A stretch of DNA of 64,000 nucleotides. It comes from Actinomadura latina NBRC 106108. Its GTDB lineage: Bacteria > Actinomycetota > Actinomycetes > Streptosporangiales > Streptosporangiaceae. Shown one piece after another: positions 9,518 through 17,297 of the stretch (the stretch's first letter is position 1; each line of letters opens with the position of its first letter). The translations under genes were made by a program, and so were the position numbers. Below the pieces are notes generated by a model. That model made no database searches, was not told the DNA's origin, and saw only the letters and a list, made by a program, of their open reading frames with translations. The DNA lies in NCBI RefSeq assembly GCF_001552195.1, contig NZ_BCQS01000003.1:744001-808000 (forward strand), in the 5' to 3' direction.

Positions 9518-10249
9518 ATGACTTACATCGTCTACGGGGACTTCAACTGCCCCTACTCCCATCTGGCGAGCCTGCGCGTGGACGAGTTCGTCCGGCGGGG
9601 CGGGACCGGTGTCGAGTGGCGGGCCGTCGAGCATGATCCGCGGCTGCCGCTCACCGGTTCGCCGAGCGGCGCCGCGAAGGAGGAGTGGGCCCGTGAGCTG
9701 GGGGAGATCGCCGGCGTGGCGCGACCCGGCGAGCGGGTGCCGGACGCGCCGCCCGCCCTCGTCAGCAACACCGGCGCGGCCGTGGCCGCCTACGCCGAGG
9801 CGCTGACCGACGGCCTGGCCGACGAGGTGCGGCGGGCGCTCTTCGACGCCGCGTGGGTGGAGGGACGGCACCTGAGCAGTCCCTACGAGGTCCGCCGGAT
9901 CATCGCGGAACTCATGTACCCGCGGACGCCGGCGGACGTCCACCGGTACGGCCCCGACCTGGCAATGGCCGTGGACGCCGGACGGGTGGCCGCCGGCACC
10001 GAGCGGCGCTACGGCGCCACGGTCAGCGTGCTCGGCGGGCCTCTGACGGTGACCGGTCAGCGCCGCATCGAGCGGTGGCGCGCGGAATGGCGGAGCATCA
10101 CGCAGGTGGTTCCGGCGGTCCTAGGCCCGGACGGCAGTGTGCTCCCCGGTCTCGCAGGGCTGGCCCGCCTCGCCGAACTCCTGGACGGGCCGTCCCCTGC
10201 CGTGGCCGCGGAGGAGTCTGTCGACCGTGAGTTCGCCAGCGCCGCCTGA
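9518..10249 (+). CDS. DsbA/HCCA-isomerase-like thioredoxin-fold protein
   Basis: 243 aa. Start at the ATG at 9518 with GAGGAGGG seven bases upstream. Seen: beta strand then DFNCPYSHLASLRVDEF, placing C11-P-Y-S14 where DsbA enzymes carry CxxC; the second Cys is replaced by Ser, so a thiol-disulfide exchange with a resolving cysteine is unlikely and an isomerase/glutathione-transferase-like chemistry is possible. Helical insert and a C-terminal thioredoxin strand (YGATVSVLGGPLTVTG) follow. The promoter region 9451-9500 is notably AT-rich (T runs, ACTAGTAC). Convergent with the glycosyltransferase operon. Confidence 0.75.
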   Translation: MTYIVYGDFNCPYSHLASLRVDEFVRRGGTGVEWRAVEHDPRLPLTGSPSGAAKEEWARELGEIAGVARPGERVPDAPPALVSNTGAAVAAYAEALTDGLADEVRRALFDAAWVEGRHLSSPYEVRRIIAELMYPRTPADVHRYGPDLAMAVDAGRVAAGTERRYGATVSVLGGPLTVTGQRRIERWRAEWRSITQVVPAVLGPDGSVLPGLAGLARLAELLDGPSPAVAAEESVDREFASAA

Positions 10250-10266
10250 GCGGAACACCCGGATGC

Positions 10267-10300
10267 GGAAGGCCGAGGCAGCCGCGCGCCCCGGCCTTCC
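10267..10300. terminator. Hairpin between convergent genes
   Basis: GGAAGGCCG / CGGCCTTCC, a 9-bp perfect stem with a 16-base loop that can pair further, between the DsbA-like gene and the minus-strand operon end. Confidence 0.55.
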
Positions 10301-10307
10301 TGGAGGG

Positions 10308-10472
10308 TCAGCCCTTGCGGGCGGGGAGGATCCGCTTCACGGCCAGGCCGGCCGAGACCACGGTGAACAGGGCCAGGCCGAGCCAGAGGGCCTGCAGGCC
10401 GAGCCACGGGGACGCCGCGGCGGCACCGCCGAAACCCGCGGCGATGCCGCCGATGGGGGGTGTGTTGTACAT
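10308..10472 (-). CDS. 54-aa membrane microprotein downstream of the glycosyltransferase
   Basis: I do not know this family. ATG at 10472 lies two bases after the glycosyltransferase stop, with AAAGGAA in the end of that gene as ribosome site. Product: glycine/alanine-rich N-terminus (GGIAAGFGGAAAASPW), one hydrophobic helix (about residues 27-46, LQALWLGLALFTVVSAGLAV) and a basic tail KRILPARKG. The tight coupling suggests a subunit or accessory of the polysaccharide synthase, by analogy with small helper peptides of other synthases; that role is inferred. Confidence 0.65.
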   Translation of the reverse strand: MYNTPPIGGIAAGFGGAAAASPWLGLQALWLGLALFTVVSAGLAVKRILPARKG

Positions 10473-10474
10473 GC

Positions 10475-11920
10475 CTACCATTTCCTTTCTTTGCGCCAGG
10501 CCGCCTGCCAGAAGGCACGGGCCTGGACGATCTGGAGGAAGACGTCGAAGACCATTTCGACGACGATGGTGGCGGCGATGGCCATCTGGAGCCCGCCGCG
10601 CTGCCGGACGGTCACGACGCGCTCCACCATGAAGATCACCGTGACGGCGGCCCAGATGGGGCTGATCTGGATGCCGCCGAGCCAGATCGCCGAGTAGACG
10701 AGCGAGGACAGGTAGGCGGTGATCACCAGGATGCCGACCAGGGAGAGCAACTGCCGTCCCCAGTACGGGCGGGTGATCGGCGTCCAGCCGTAGTCGACGA
10801 GGTTCTCCAGGGCGCCGCGCTTCCAGCGCAGCCGCTGCTGCGCCAGTTCCCGCCAGGTCGGCATCACCTCGGTGGTGAGCGTGCATTCGCCCGGGCAGAT
10901 GATGCGGAAGCCGAGGTGGAGGATGGCCAGGGTCAGCTCGTTGTCCTCGGTGAGGACGCGGACGTCGTAGACGTGGGGAAGCCCGGGAAGGCGCTCCGAC
11001 CTGCGGGCCGCGACCACTTCCTGGAGCGTCGTGGCGCGGAAGATGGTGGCGGTGCCGGTCAGGACGAGCGCCTTGCCCTGCAGCCGCCGGACGTCCCGGG
11101 CGTAGCGGGCGTACTCGTTGCGCTGGAACATGCCGACGGCGCCGCCGCCGCGCTTGCCGGTGAAGGTTCCGCCGACGGCGGCGTAGCGCCCGTCCGCCAG
11201 GTAGCCGATGCCGTGCCGGATGAAGCCGGGGTCGAGGGCCGAGTCGGCGTCCATCACCATGATCGCGTCTTCCGGGCCGAGGATCGGCAGCAGCCGGTCG
11301 AGGACCTGGTTCAGGGCCCCGGCCTTCTTGTGCTCGTTGCCGCGCGTCCCGACGATCTCGACGCCGCAGAGCTGCGCGAACGCGGCGGTGGCGTCCGTGC
11401 AGTTGTCGGCGATCACCACGATGTTGTCCGGGGGGCGCTCCTGGCGGCGCAGCGACGCGATCGTCTCGGTGATCTGCTTGGCCTCGTTGTGCGCCGGGAT
11501 CAGCACGGTCACGCGCATCGCGTCCACGGGGATGTGCGGCAGGTCGCGTTTGCCGTCCCCGGTCCGCCGGTGGGAGCGGGCGGCGCCCGTCCGCGGACGG
11601 GCGGGTGCCGGCTCCAGGCGGCGTGGACCGGAGGGCGGCGCCTGCGGTCGAGGGGAAGGGGACGGGGCGGGCGGCGCGAGGAGGCGCGGTCCCGCCGGCG
11701 GCGCGATCCCGGGCGCGGCCCGGTCGGGCAGGGTGACCGTCGGCGAGCCCCCCGCCGCCTCGAACGCCAGGCGACCCGTCCCGGCGGCGGGGACGGGACG
11801 TCCGGCACGGGCCGATCCCGGGCGGCCGGAACCGGTGATCCGGTGCGCGGCGGAGCGGTCGGGGATGGTCACGGTGCATTCGGAGCCGGCGAAGGACGCG
11901 GGGTCGAAGGTCGCGGGCAT
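10475..11920 (-). CDS. Processive family 2 glycosyltransferase (BcsA/HasA/NodC-like)
   Basis: 481 aa. Catalytic core from about residue 135: VLIPAHNEAKQ, D172 in VVIADNCTDAT, DAD at 224-226, the TED base motif (D326) and QRLRW at 362-366, the full set for a membrane polysaccharide synthase. Three or four C-terminal membrane helices (about 389-410, 418-434, 446-470). Unusual: a 130-residue Pro/Arg/Ala-rich N-terminal region with a duplicated motif TVTIPDR (16-22) and TVTLPDR (61-67). Start is the ATG one base after the sortase stop. Substrate unknown. Likely makes or extends an envelope or extracellular polysaccharide. Confidence 0.87.
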   Translation of the reverse strand: MPATFDPASFAGSECTVTIPDRSAAHRITGSGRPGSARAGRPVPAAGTGRLAFEAAGGSPTVTLPDRAAPGIAPPAGPRLLAPPAPSPSPRPQAPPSGPRRLEPAPARPRTGAARSHRRTGDGKRDLPHIPVDAMRVTVLIPAHNEAKQITETIASLRRQERPPDNIVVIADNCTDATAAFAQLCGVEIVGTRGNEHKKAGALNQVLDRLLPILGPEDAIMVMDADSALDPGFIRHGIGYLADGRYAAVGGTFTGKRGGGAVGMFQRNEYARYARDVRRLQGKALVLTGTATIFRATTLQEVVAARRSERLPGLPHVYDVRVLTEDNELTLAILHLGFRIICPGECTLTTEVMPTWRELAQQRLRWKRGALENLVDYGWTPITRPYWGRQLLSLVGILVITAYLSSLVYSAIWLGGIQISPIWAAVTVIFMVERVVTVRQRGGLQMAIAATIVVEMVFDVFLQIVQARAFWQAAWRKERKW

Positions 11921-11921
11921 G

Positions 11922-12587
11922 TCAGCGCGCCTCCTCGGACCGCACCAGGTGACCGAAGGCGATCACGTTGTCCGTGTAGTGGCCGCTGCCGCGGTCGAAG
12001 CGGCCGCCGCAGGTGATCAGGCGAATCGCCGCGTAACCGGGATCGCCGTAGACCCGCCGGGTGGGGAAGCGGTCCTTGCCGACGCGTTCGACGGAGTCGA
12101 TCCGGAACACGGCGGTGCGGCCGTCGGCGCGGAGCACCCGGGCCCGGTCGCCGGGACGGAGCGCCCCGAGCCGGTAGAACACCGCGGGCCCGCCGGCGGT
12201 GTCCACATGCCCGATGATCACCGCCGCGCCCCGGCTGCCGGGCGCGGCGCCGAGCCGGTACCAGCCGGCCTCCTGGGCGCGGCTCAGCGGCGGGGTCTCG
12301 ACCGTCCGGTCGGCGTTCTTGGCCAGCGTCATCAGGGGCGTCCGGACGCCGATCCGCGGCACCTCCAGGCGGAGCGGCGCCGACCGCGGCAGCGCGGGGG
12401 ACGCGGACGGCCTCGCCGTGCCGGACGCGGCGGACGCGGCGGACGCGGCGGGCCCGGGCATCGGCGGGGCGGCGGTGGCCGGGTGCTCGCGGAACGCCTG
12501 GAATACGAGGAACGCCGCCGCGACGAGGCCCGCCAGCCCGACGGTGACCGCCGCGAGGGTGCGCGAGCGCTGAGCATGACGTTCCAC
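11922..12587 (-). CDS. Class E/F-like sortase
   Basis: Membrane-anchored cysteine transpeptidase, 221 aa. GTG start at 12587 chosen for GGGGAG six bases upstream; the frame is open for 22 more codons. Seen: one N-terminal transmembrane helix (about 11-30), a Pro/Ala/Ser linker (38-68), then the sortase barrel with His127 (IIGHVDT), Cys193 (LITCGG) and Arg199 (FDRGSGHYTDNV), the catalytic triad. First gene of the operon with the glycosyltransferase and microprotein. No LPxTG-type substrate is encoded next to it, so it may act on a distant substrate or on the polysaccharide product (speculative). Confidence 0.88.
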   Translation of the reverse strand: MERHAQRSRTLAAVTVGLAGLVAAAFLVFQAFREHPATAAPPMPGPAASAASAASGTARPSASPALPRSAPLRLEVPRIGVRTPLMTLAKNADRTVETPPLSRAQEAGWYRLGAAPGSRGAAVIIGHVDTAGGPAVFYRLGALRPGDRARVLRADGRTAVFRIDSVERVGKDRFPTRRVYGDPGYAAIRLITCGGRFDRGSGHYTDNVIAFGHLVRSEEAR

Positions 12588-13287
12588 GGACCGCTCCCCT
12601 TCGCTGCTGGACGGGTGGTGACCTCGCCACACGCCGCGGCGAACGGATGGCACCGTAACGCGTTGACTAGGGCTTTTGCGTGCTCAGGTGGGTAAAACCT
12701 CAGATGGTCGACATGCGGCGAATGTGCCGCGAGGGGCCATCCTCGGCGGCCCGTTGGATCCCTCGCCGGGACGGTCCATCACGCTCTGTCATGGACCAAG
12801 TTTCTCGTCGGCTCGTCCATTTCCTGCCTCTGACCTGTGGAAACATGCGCCCGGTCGACGGTGGGCCGGGGGTGGCCGCGGCCGGGCCGGGATTTGAGGA
12901 AGCCGGCGAAACCGGGCATGGATACAAAGATCACTGTCCGGAAGCGGTCATATGGATCAGGTCGAAACACGGGCTGAAGCCGGTCGGCGCATCCGCTTCA
13001 TCACCTTTGATCTGCGGATCTCCCACCGGACGTCCCCCGACGCGACGGCCCATGATCAGCTGAATTCGCACCGCCCAGATGTCCATAATTCGACGCTGGA
13101 AGTCCCGCCTTCGTCAGGACCATGACCACGGACAGTGACCACGAGCCGGGGCGACCGCGCGGGCCGTCCGGCCCAACGCCGCGGAAGGCGAGACGCCGAT
13201 ACAGCAGAGCGGCAGGTCGGCGGGCCGGGGTGTGCGGGTTTGGTCTAGCGGTCCCGGCCGGGCCGTCCACCAGGTAGACCTGCAACC
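12588..13287. other. 700-base intergenic region without a convincing gene
   Basis: Divergent region between the sortase operon (minus) and the PP2C gene (plus). Open frames here lack ribosome sites and recognisable domains. It contains one copy of a dispersed motif (12918-12942) and, at its right edge, a TAGACC element at 13275-13280 that would place transcription start on the PP2C GTG. Confidence 0.6.
12918..12942 (+). repeat. Dispersed 25-base motif, copy 1
   Basis: Begins ATGGATACAAAGATC and ends GTCCGGA; matches the copy at 29871-29895 at 22 of 25 positions. Both lie in non-coding DNA. Function unknown. Confidence 0.6.
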
Positions 13288-14025
13288 GTGCAGGTGAGTT
13301 ATGTGAGCGAGGCGACGCCGGGACGGGAGAACGAGGACTTCGTGGCGGCCGGCCCCGGCTGGGTCGTGCTGCTGGACGGGGCGACGGCGCCGCCGGGGGT
13401 GGACAGCGGGTGCCGGCACGATCCGGCGTGGCTGGTGCGCAGGCTCGGCGGCCGGATCGCGGCGCTGCTCGCGCTGGAGGACGGCAAGCCGCTGCCCGAC
13501 CTGGTCGCCGAGGCCATCAAGGTGACGAGCGAGGCGCACACGGACGCGTGCGACCTGCGCAACCCGGACAGCCCGTCCGCGACGGTGTCGCTGCTGCGCC
13601 GCCGCGGCGAGGTCGTGGAGTGGTTCGTGCTCGCCGACTCCCCGATCGTGGTGGACGTCGGCGAGATCAGGGTCTTCCGGGACGACCGCGTCGATCATCT
13701 GCCCAGCTACACCCTCGAAGGCGTGCGCAGGTCGCGGAACAGCCCCGGCGGGTTCTGGGTGGCGAGCACGAAACCGGAGGCCGCGTACGAGGGGCTGACC
13801 GGAGAGGTCCCGGTCGCCGGACTGAAACGGGCGGCGGTGCTGAGCGACGGAGCGTCCAGGCTGGTGGAGCGGTTCGGCCAGCTGGACTGGGACGAGCTGC
13901 TCCAGCTCCTCGACGAGGAAGGCCCGAGGGAACTCGTCCGGAGAACGAGGATCGCTGAAGCGGCGGGTACGAAACCGCGGGGCAAGCAGTACGACGACGC
14001 GACCGCGGTCTTCGTCCGGTTCTAG
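13288..14025 (+). CDS. PP2C-like serine/threonine phosphatase
   Basis: 245 aa, cytoplasmic. Seen: metal-binding motifs ENED (residues 14-17), LLDGAT (28-33, Asp30), AVLSDGASR (about 188-196) and YDDATAVFV near the C-terminus, the PPM/PP2C pattern in a shortened form. Start is a GTG that is probably at or within a base or two of the transcript start (TAGACC at 13275-13280), so leaderless translation is likely; no ribosome site is seen. Stands alone. A partner kinase is not in the window. Confidence 0.82.
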   Translation: MQVSYVSEATPGRENEDFVAAGPGWVVLLDGATAPPGVDSGCRHDPAWLVRRLGGRIAALLALEDGKPLPDLVAEAIKVTSEAHTDACDLRNPDSPSATVSLLRRRGEVVEWFVLADSPIVVDVGEIRVFRDDRVDHLPSYTLEGVRRSRNSPGGFWVASTKPEAAYEGLTGEVPVAGLKRAAVLSDGASRLVERFGQLDWDELLQLLDEEGPRELVRRTRIAEAAGTKPRGKQYDDATAVFVRF

Positions 14026-14069
14026 CCGATCACTTCGGCGCGGCGGTACGAGACCTCGAAACCGTCCAC

Positions 14070-14088
14070 TATCTTGGAATCAGATTCT
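14070..14088 (+). promoter_or_regulatory. -10 element and palindromic operator before the acyl-CoA dehydrogenase
   Basis: TATCTT (14070-14075) as a possible -10, followed by the perfect palindrome GAATC-A-GATTC (14077-14087) directly before the ATG. A repressor bound here would block start. Regulator not identified. Confidence 0.45.
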
Positions 14089-14091
14089 AGA

Positions 14092-15228
14092 ATGACGTCC
14101 ATGGAGCCACAGGATTTCGCCGACGTGCTCAAGGCCGTCCGCAGCTTCGTCCGCGAGCAGGTGATCCCCCGCGAGGAGGAGATCGAGGAGACCGACGCGA
14201 TCCCGGCGGCGCTGCGCCGCACCTCCCAGGACATGGGCCTGTTCGGGTACGCGCTGCCCGAGCAGTACGGCGGCCTGGGGCTGACGCTGAGCGAGGAGGT
14301 GCGCCTCGTCTTCGAGATCGGCTACGCGAGCCCCGCCTTCCGCTCCATGTTCGGCACCAGCAACGGCATCGCCGGGCAGGTCCTGGTCAACTCCGGCACG
14401 GACGCGCAGAAGGACGCCTGGCTCGCGAAACTCGCGTCCGGCGAGGTCATCGGGGCGTTCGCGCTCACCGAGGCCGAGGCCGGCTCCGATCCCAGCACCC
14501 TCACCACGACAGCCGAACGCGACGGCGACGACTACGTCATCAACGGCGCGAAGCGGTTCATCACCAACGCCCCCGAGGCCGACGTCTTCATGGTCTTCGC
14601 CAGGACGGGCGGCACCGGCTCCCGCGGCATCTCCACCTTCCTCGTGGAGAAGGGCACGGACGGCCTGAGCATCGGCCCGTCCGACCAGAAGATGGGCCAG
14701 CGCGGCGCCCACACGGCCGAGGTCTTCTTCGACAATGTTCGCGTCCCCGCCGACGCCATGGTCGGCACCGAGGGAACGGGTTTCCGCACAGCGATGGCGT
14801 CCCTCGCCCACGGGCGGCTCAGCATCGCCGCCGTCTGCGTCGGCCTCGCCCAGAGAATTCTGGACGAGACCGTGGCCTACGCCAAGGAACGCAGCCAGGG
14901 CGGCAAGACGATCGGCGAGTACCAGCTCGTCCAGGGGCTCATAGCCGACTCCCAGACCGAGCTGTACGCCGGACGCTCCATGGTCCTGGAAGCCGCCCGC
15001 GCCTACGACGCCGGTGAGGACACGAAGCAGGGGCCGTCCTGCGCCAAGTACTTCTGCTCCGAGATGGTCGGACGCGTCGCCGACCGGGCCGTCCAGGTCT
15101 ACGGCGGCATGGGCTACATGCGCGGCGTCGCCGTCGAGCGCTTCTACCGCGACGTCCGGCTGTTCCGCATCTACGAGGGGACGAGCCAGATCCAGCAGCT
15201 CGTCATCGCCCGCAACCTGCTGCGCTGA
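14092..15228 (+). CDS. Acyl-CoA dehydrogenase
   Basis: FAD flavoenzyme that oxidises acyl-CoA to the trans-2-enoyl product, 378 aa. Seen: N-terminal helical domain; FALTEAEAGSDP (about 123-134) and the beta domain motif YVINGAKRFITNA; C-terminal GGMGYMRG and the catalytic Glu362 in RIYEGTSQIQQ. ATG at 14092 chosen because it lies next to the probable transcription start; 14101 is also possible. No ribosome site, so likely leaderless. The palindrome at 14077-14087 suggests repression by a fatty-acid-responsive regulator (inference). Confidence 0.92.
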   Translation: MTSMEPQDFADVLKAVRSFVREQVIPREEEIEETDAIPAALRRTSQDMGLFGYALPEQYGGLGLTLSEEVRLVFEIGYASPAFRSMFGTSNGIAGQVLVNSGTDAQKDAWLAKLASGEVIGAFALTEAEAGSDPSTLTTTAERDGDDYVINGAKRFITNAPEADVFMVFARTGGTGSRGISTFLVEKGTDGLSIGPSDQKMGQRGAHTAEVFFDNVRVPADAMVGTEGTGFRTAMASLAHGRLSIAAVCVGLAQRILDETVAYAKERSQGGKTIGEYQLVQGLIADSQTELYAGRSMVLEAARAYDAGEDTKQGPSCAKYFCSEMVGRVADRAVQVYGGMGYMRGVAVERFYRDVRLFRIYEGTSQIQQLVIARNLLR

Positions 15229-15308
15229 CCTGCGCCGACGCCGACGCCGCAATCGGGTTCGCCACACTCGCCGAGGCCGTGTATGGTTTCACTGCGCGAG
15301 CGACGCAA

Positions 15309-15381
15309 GCCCCTTTAGCTCAGTCGGCAGAGCGTCTCCATGGTAAGGAGAAGGTCTACGGTTCGATTCCGTAAAGGGGCT
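15309..15381 (+). tRNA. tRNA-Thr (anticodon GGT)
   Basis: Acceptor GCCCCTT/AAGGGGC, anticodon stem TCTCC/GGAGA with GGT at 15342-15344, T arm ACGGTTCGATTCCGT, discriminator T at 15381. CCA not encoded. Confidence 0.97.
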
Positions 15382-15392
15382 CACGGCATACC

Positions 15393-15423
15393 GGCCGCCA
15401 TCCGGCACCATCGGACGGCGGCC
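15393..15423 (+). terminator. Terminator hairpin after tRNA-Thr
   Basis: 12-bp stem GGCCGCCATCCG / CGGACGGCGGCC with one A-C mismatch and a 7-base loop, 11 bases after the tRNA. Confidence 0.7.
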
Positions 15424-15667
15424 TTCGTCGTTCTCGGGGCTCGTGCCTCCATGCCGGAACGGGCCGATTCGCTCCGTACAGGGCGCTGTGGTACCGTCCC
15501 ACCGGTTCCAGCAGGGCGTTTCGCAGCTCACCGGCACACCCGGTAGCCTGGGAGGCGGTCCAGCGGAACCCGCGAAACCGAATCCCCGATCTCGATCCGG
15601 GTTTTTGCGTTTCCAGGGTTCGGTGAGCATCCGGTATCCTTGCAATCCGGTCCACACCGACCATCAC

Positions 15668-15741
15668 GGCGGGGTAGCTCAGTCAGGCAGAGCAAGCGGC
15701 TCATAATCGCTGTGTCGCCGGTTCAAGTCCGGCCCTCGCTA
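15668..15741 (+). tRNA. Elongator tRNA-Met (anticodon CAT)
   Basis: Acceptor GGCGGGG/CCTCGCT (G-U at the first and fifth pairs), anticodon CAT at 15702-15704, T arm GCCGG-TTCAAGT-CCGGC, discriminator A. The D arm and lack of three G-C pairs in the anticodon stem argue for the elongator, not initiator. Confidence 0.94.
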
Positions 15742-15859
15742 CTACCCGTGCCTCTCATCTCCGTCCCGGGGGTGAGCAGGCTGGGTCGAATCGCCGGCCG
15801 CCCTCCCCGGGCGGCCGAGGTCCGAGATCCATGTCCCTTACCCAGAAAGGCACTCCATC

Positions 15860-16024
15860 GTGGCTGCCACTGACGTCCGGCCGAAGATCACGCTGGCCTG
15901 CCAGGAGTGCAAGCACCGCAACTACATCACGCGGAAGAACCGGCGCAACGACCCGGACCGCCTGGAGATCAAGAAGTACTGCCCCAACTGCCGTTGCCAC
16001 CGCCCGCACCGCGAAACCCGCTAG
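15860..16024 (+). CDS. rpmG: 50S ribosomal protein L33 (zinc-binding form)
   Basis: 54-aa large-subunit protein. Sequence [20 protein letters not shown]... with CxxC pairs C14/C17 and C41/C44, the zinc-ribbon form. GTG start with GAAAGG ten bases before it. Lies after tRNA-Thr and tRNA-Met and before hadA/hadB, the same order as in mycobacteria. Ends ...HRPHRETR. The sequence right after it carries a degenerate echo of its 3' end (16042-16088). Confidence 0.95.
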   Translation: MAATDVRPKITLACQECKHRNYITRKNRRNDPDRLEIKKYCPNCRCHRPHRETR

Positions 16025-16359
16025 CTGAGGTTCGGGCGGCGAAATACTGCCCCGCTGCGCTCAGCACGGGCCGGCTGCCACCGCCCGCCGTCCGCAGCGG
16101 GACACACGCCGGCCGAAGCCGGGGTCGCCGTCCAACGCGCAACCCGCGGGCTCAGCGCCGCAAGGCCGGCAAAGCAGCGACTTCTTGGCGCGCTTGCCCC
16201 GACGACAATCAGCCCGTCCTCGCCAGTGAGACCCGGCAAGGGCGGGCTGAACGCCATTCTGTTACCGTCCGAGCGAAGACGGAATCAGGCGTGCTCAGGC
16301 GGGCGCCCGGGCAGGCGCCCAGGCAGGGTGGCCCCGTTCGACCTGGAGGGACGGATTGC
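16025..16359. other. Intergenic region after rpmG with partial echo of the rpmG 3' end
   Basis: No gene seen. Two colinear blocks match the rpmG end: AAATACTGCCCC (16042-16053, versus 15974-15985) and TGCCACCGCCCGC (16076-16088, versus 15995-16007). The rest is unrelated; the hadA ribosome site GGAGGG is at 16345-16350. Confidence 0.5.
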
Positions 16360-16797
16360 ATGGCACTCAACCGTGATTTCATCGGGCGGAGCTTCCCGCC
16401 CAGCGACCCGTACGAGGTCAGCCGGGTGAAGATCCGCGAGTTCGCGGACGCGATCGGCGACCGCAACCCGATCTACCGGGACCAGGAGGCGGCCAAGGCG
16501 GCCGGATACCCCGACGTCATCGCGCCGCCCACCTTCCCCATCGTCGTCTCGCTCGGCAACGCCGGCCTCGCCGACCCCGACCTCGGGCTGAACTACGCGA
16601 TGGTCGTGCACGGTGAGCAGCGCTTCGAGTACACCCGCCCGCTCCGCGCCGGCGACGTCGTGACCTGCACCGCGACGATCACCGAGATCAAGTCGATCGG
16701 CAGCAACGAGAAGATGGTCATCGAGACCGACGTCACGACGACCGAGGGCGAACTGGTCTGCAAGACCTACAACACGATCGTGGAGCGGGGGGCCTGA
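16360..16797 (+). CDS. hadA: MaoC-like (3R)-hydroxyacyl-ACP dehydratase subunit HadA
   Basis: Hot-dog fold subunit of the FAS-II type dehydratase (HadAB), 145 aa; in mycobacteria it dehydrates 3-hydroxyacyl-ACP during long-chain fatty acid elongation. Seen: IREFADAIGDRNPIYRDQEAAKAAGYPDVIAPPTFPIV, the FAS1-like dehydratase N-terminal signature. HadA supplies the substrate-binding, non-catalytic half of the dimer in the mycobacterial enzyme. ATG start with GGAGGG upstream; ATGA-type overlap with hadB. Neighbour order rpmG-hadA-hadB is conserved in actinobacteria. Confidence 0.9.
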   Translation: MALNRDFIGRSFPPSDPYEVSRVKIREFADAIGDRNPIYRDQEAAKAAGYPDVIAPPTFPIVVSLGNAGLADPDLGLNYAMVVHGEQRFEYTRPLRAGDVVTCTATITEIKSIGSNEKMVIETDVTTTEGELVCKTYNTIVERGA

Positions 16798-17222
16798 TGA
16801 CCGCCAAGGTGAACTACGCCGACGTCGAGGTCGGCACCGAGATCCCCGCGCAGACGTACGCGATCGACCGCGCGAACCTCGTCATGTACGCGGGCGCGTC
16901 CGGCGACTTCAACCCGATCCACTGGCGCGAGTCCGTCGCGAAGGCCGTCGGCCTCCCGGACGTGATCGCGCACGGCATGTACACGATGGCGCAGGGCGGC
17001 CGGTTCGTCACCGACTGGACCGGCGACCCGGGCGCCGTGGTCGACTACGGGGTACGGTTCTCCTCTCCGGTCGTCGTCCCCGACGAGGGCGGCGCGACCC
17101 TGGAGATCAGCGGCAAGGTGGAGGAGAAGCTCGACGACAACAAGGTCGTCGTCGCGCTCACCGCCAGGTCCAACGACCAGAAGGTCCTCACGCGCGCGAA
17201 GGCGGTCGTCAGGCTCGCCTGA
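16797..17222 (+). CDS. hadB: MaoC-like (3R)-hydroxyacyl-ACP dehydratase catalytic subunit HadB
   Basis: 141-aa hot-dog protein, catalytic partner of HadA. Seen: the hydratase-2 motif YAGASGDFNPIHW with catalytic Asp and His, then VIAHGMYTMAQGGRFVTDW. Start ATG shares one base with the hadA stop, so the two subunits are made in equal amounts. No third gene hadC follows; murB comes next, suggesting a single HadAB dehydratase here. Confidence 0.92.
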   Translation: MTAKVNYADVEVGTEIPAQTYAIDRANLVMYAGASGDFNPIHWRESVAKAVGLPDVIAHGMYTMAQGGRFVTDWTGDPGAVVDYGVRFSSPVVVPDEGGATLEISGKVEEKLDDNKVVVALTARSNDQKVLTRAKAVVRLA

Positions 17223-17297
17223 CGAGCAGCGACGCATCGGCCGGGGCCGCCCCGGCCGGTGCCGAGGCCGGCGGCACGTACGGGAGGGGAAGACGAC

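Noticed and set aside
6930..10250. Genomic island or prophage integrated at tRNA-Tyr
   Set aside because: No integrase, transposase or clean flanking att repeats; only a short T-arm similarity, so I list the relic alone.
10460..12016. Plus-strand frame of 518 codons across the glycosyltransferase
   Set aside because: Antisense shadow of the glycosyltransferase, whose catalytic motifs fix the true strand.
12680..13063. Open frame of 127 codons in the sortase-PP2C gap
   Set aside because: No ribosome site, no recognisable domain, and codon use does not show the third-position GC bias of the neighbours.
15668..15741. Treating tRNA-Met as a pseudogene because of G-U pairs in the acceptor stem
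   Set aside because: Arms and anticodon are intact, and G-U at the first pair is known in actinobacterial elongator tRNA-Met.
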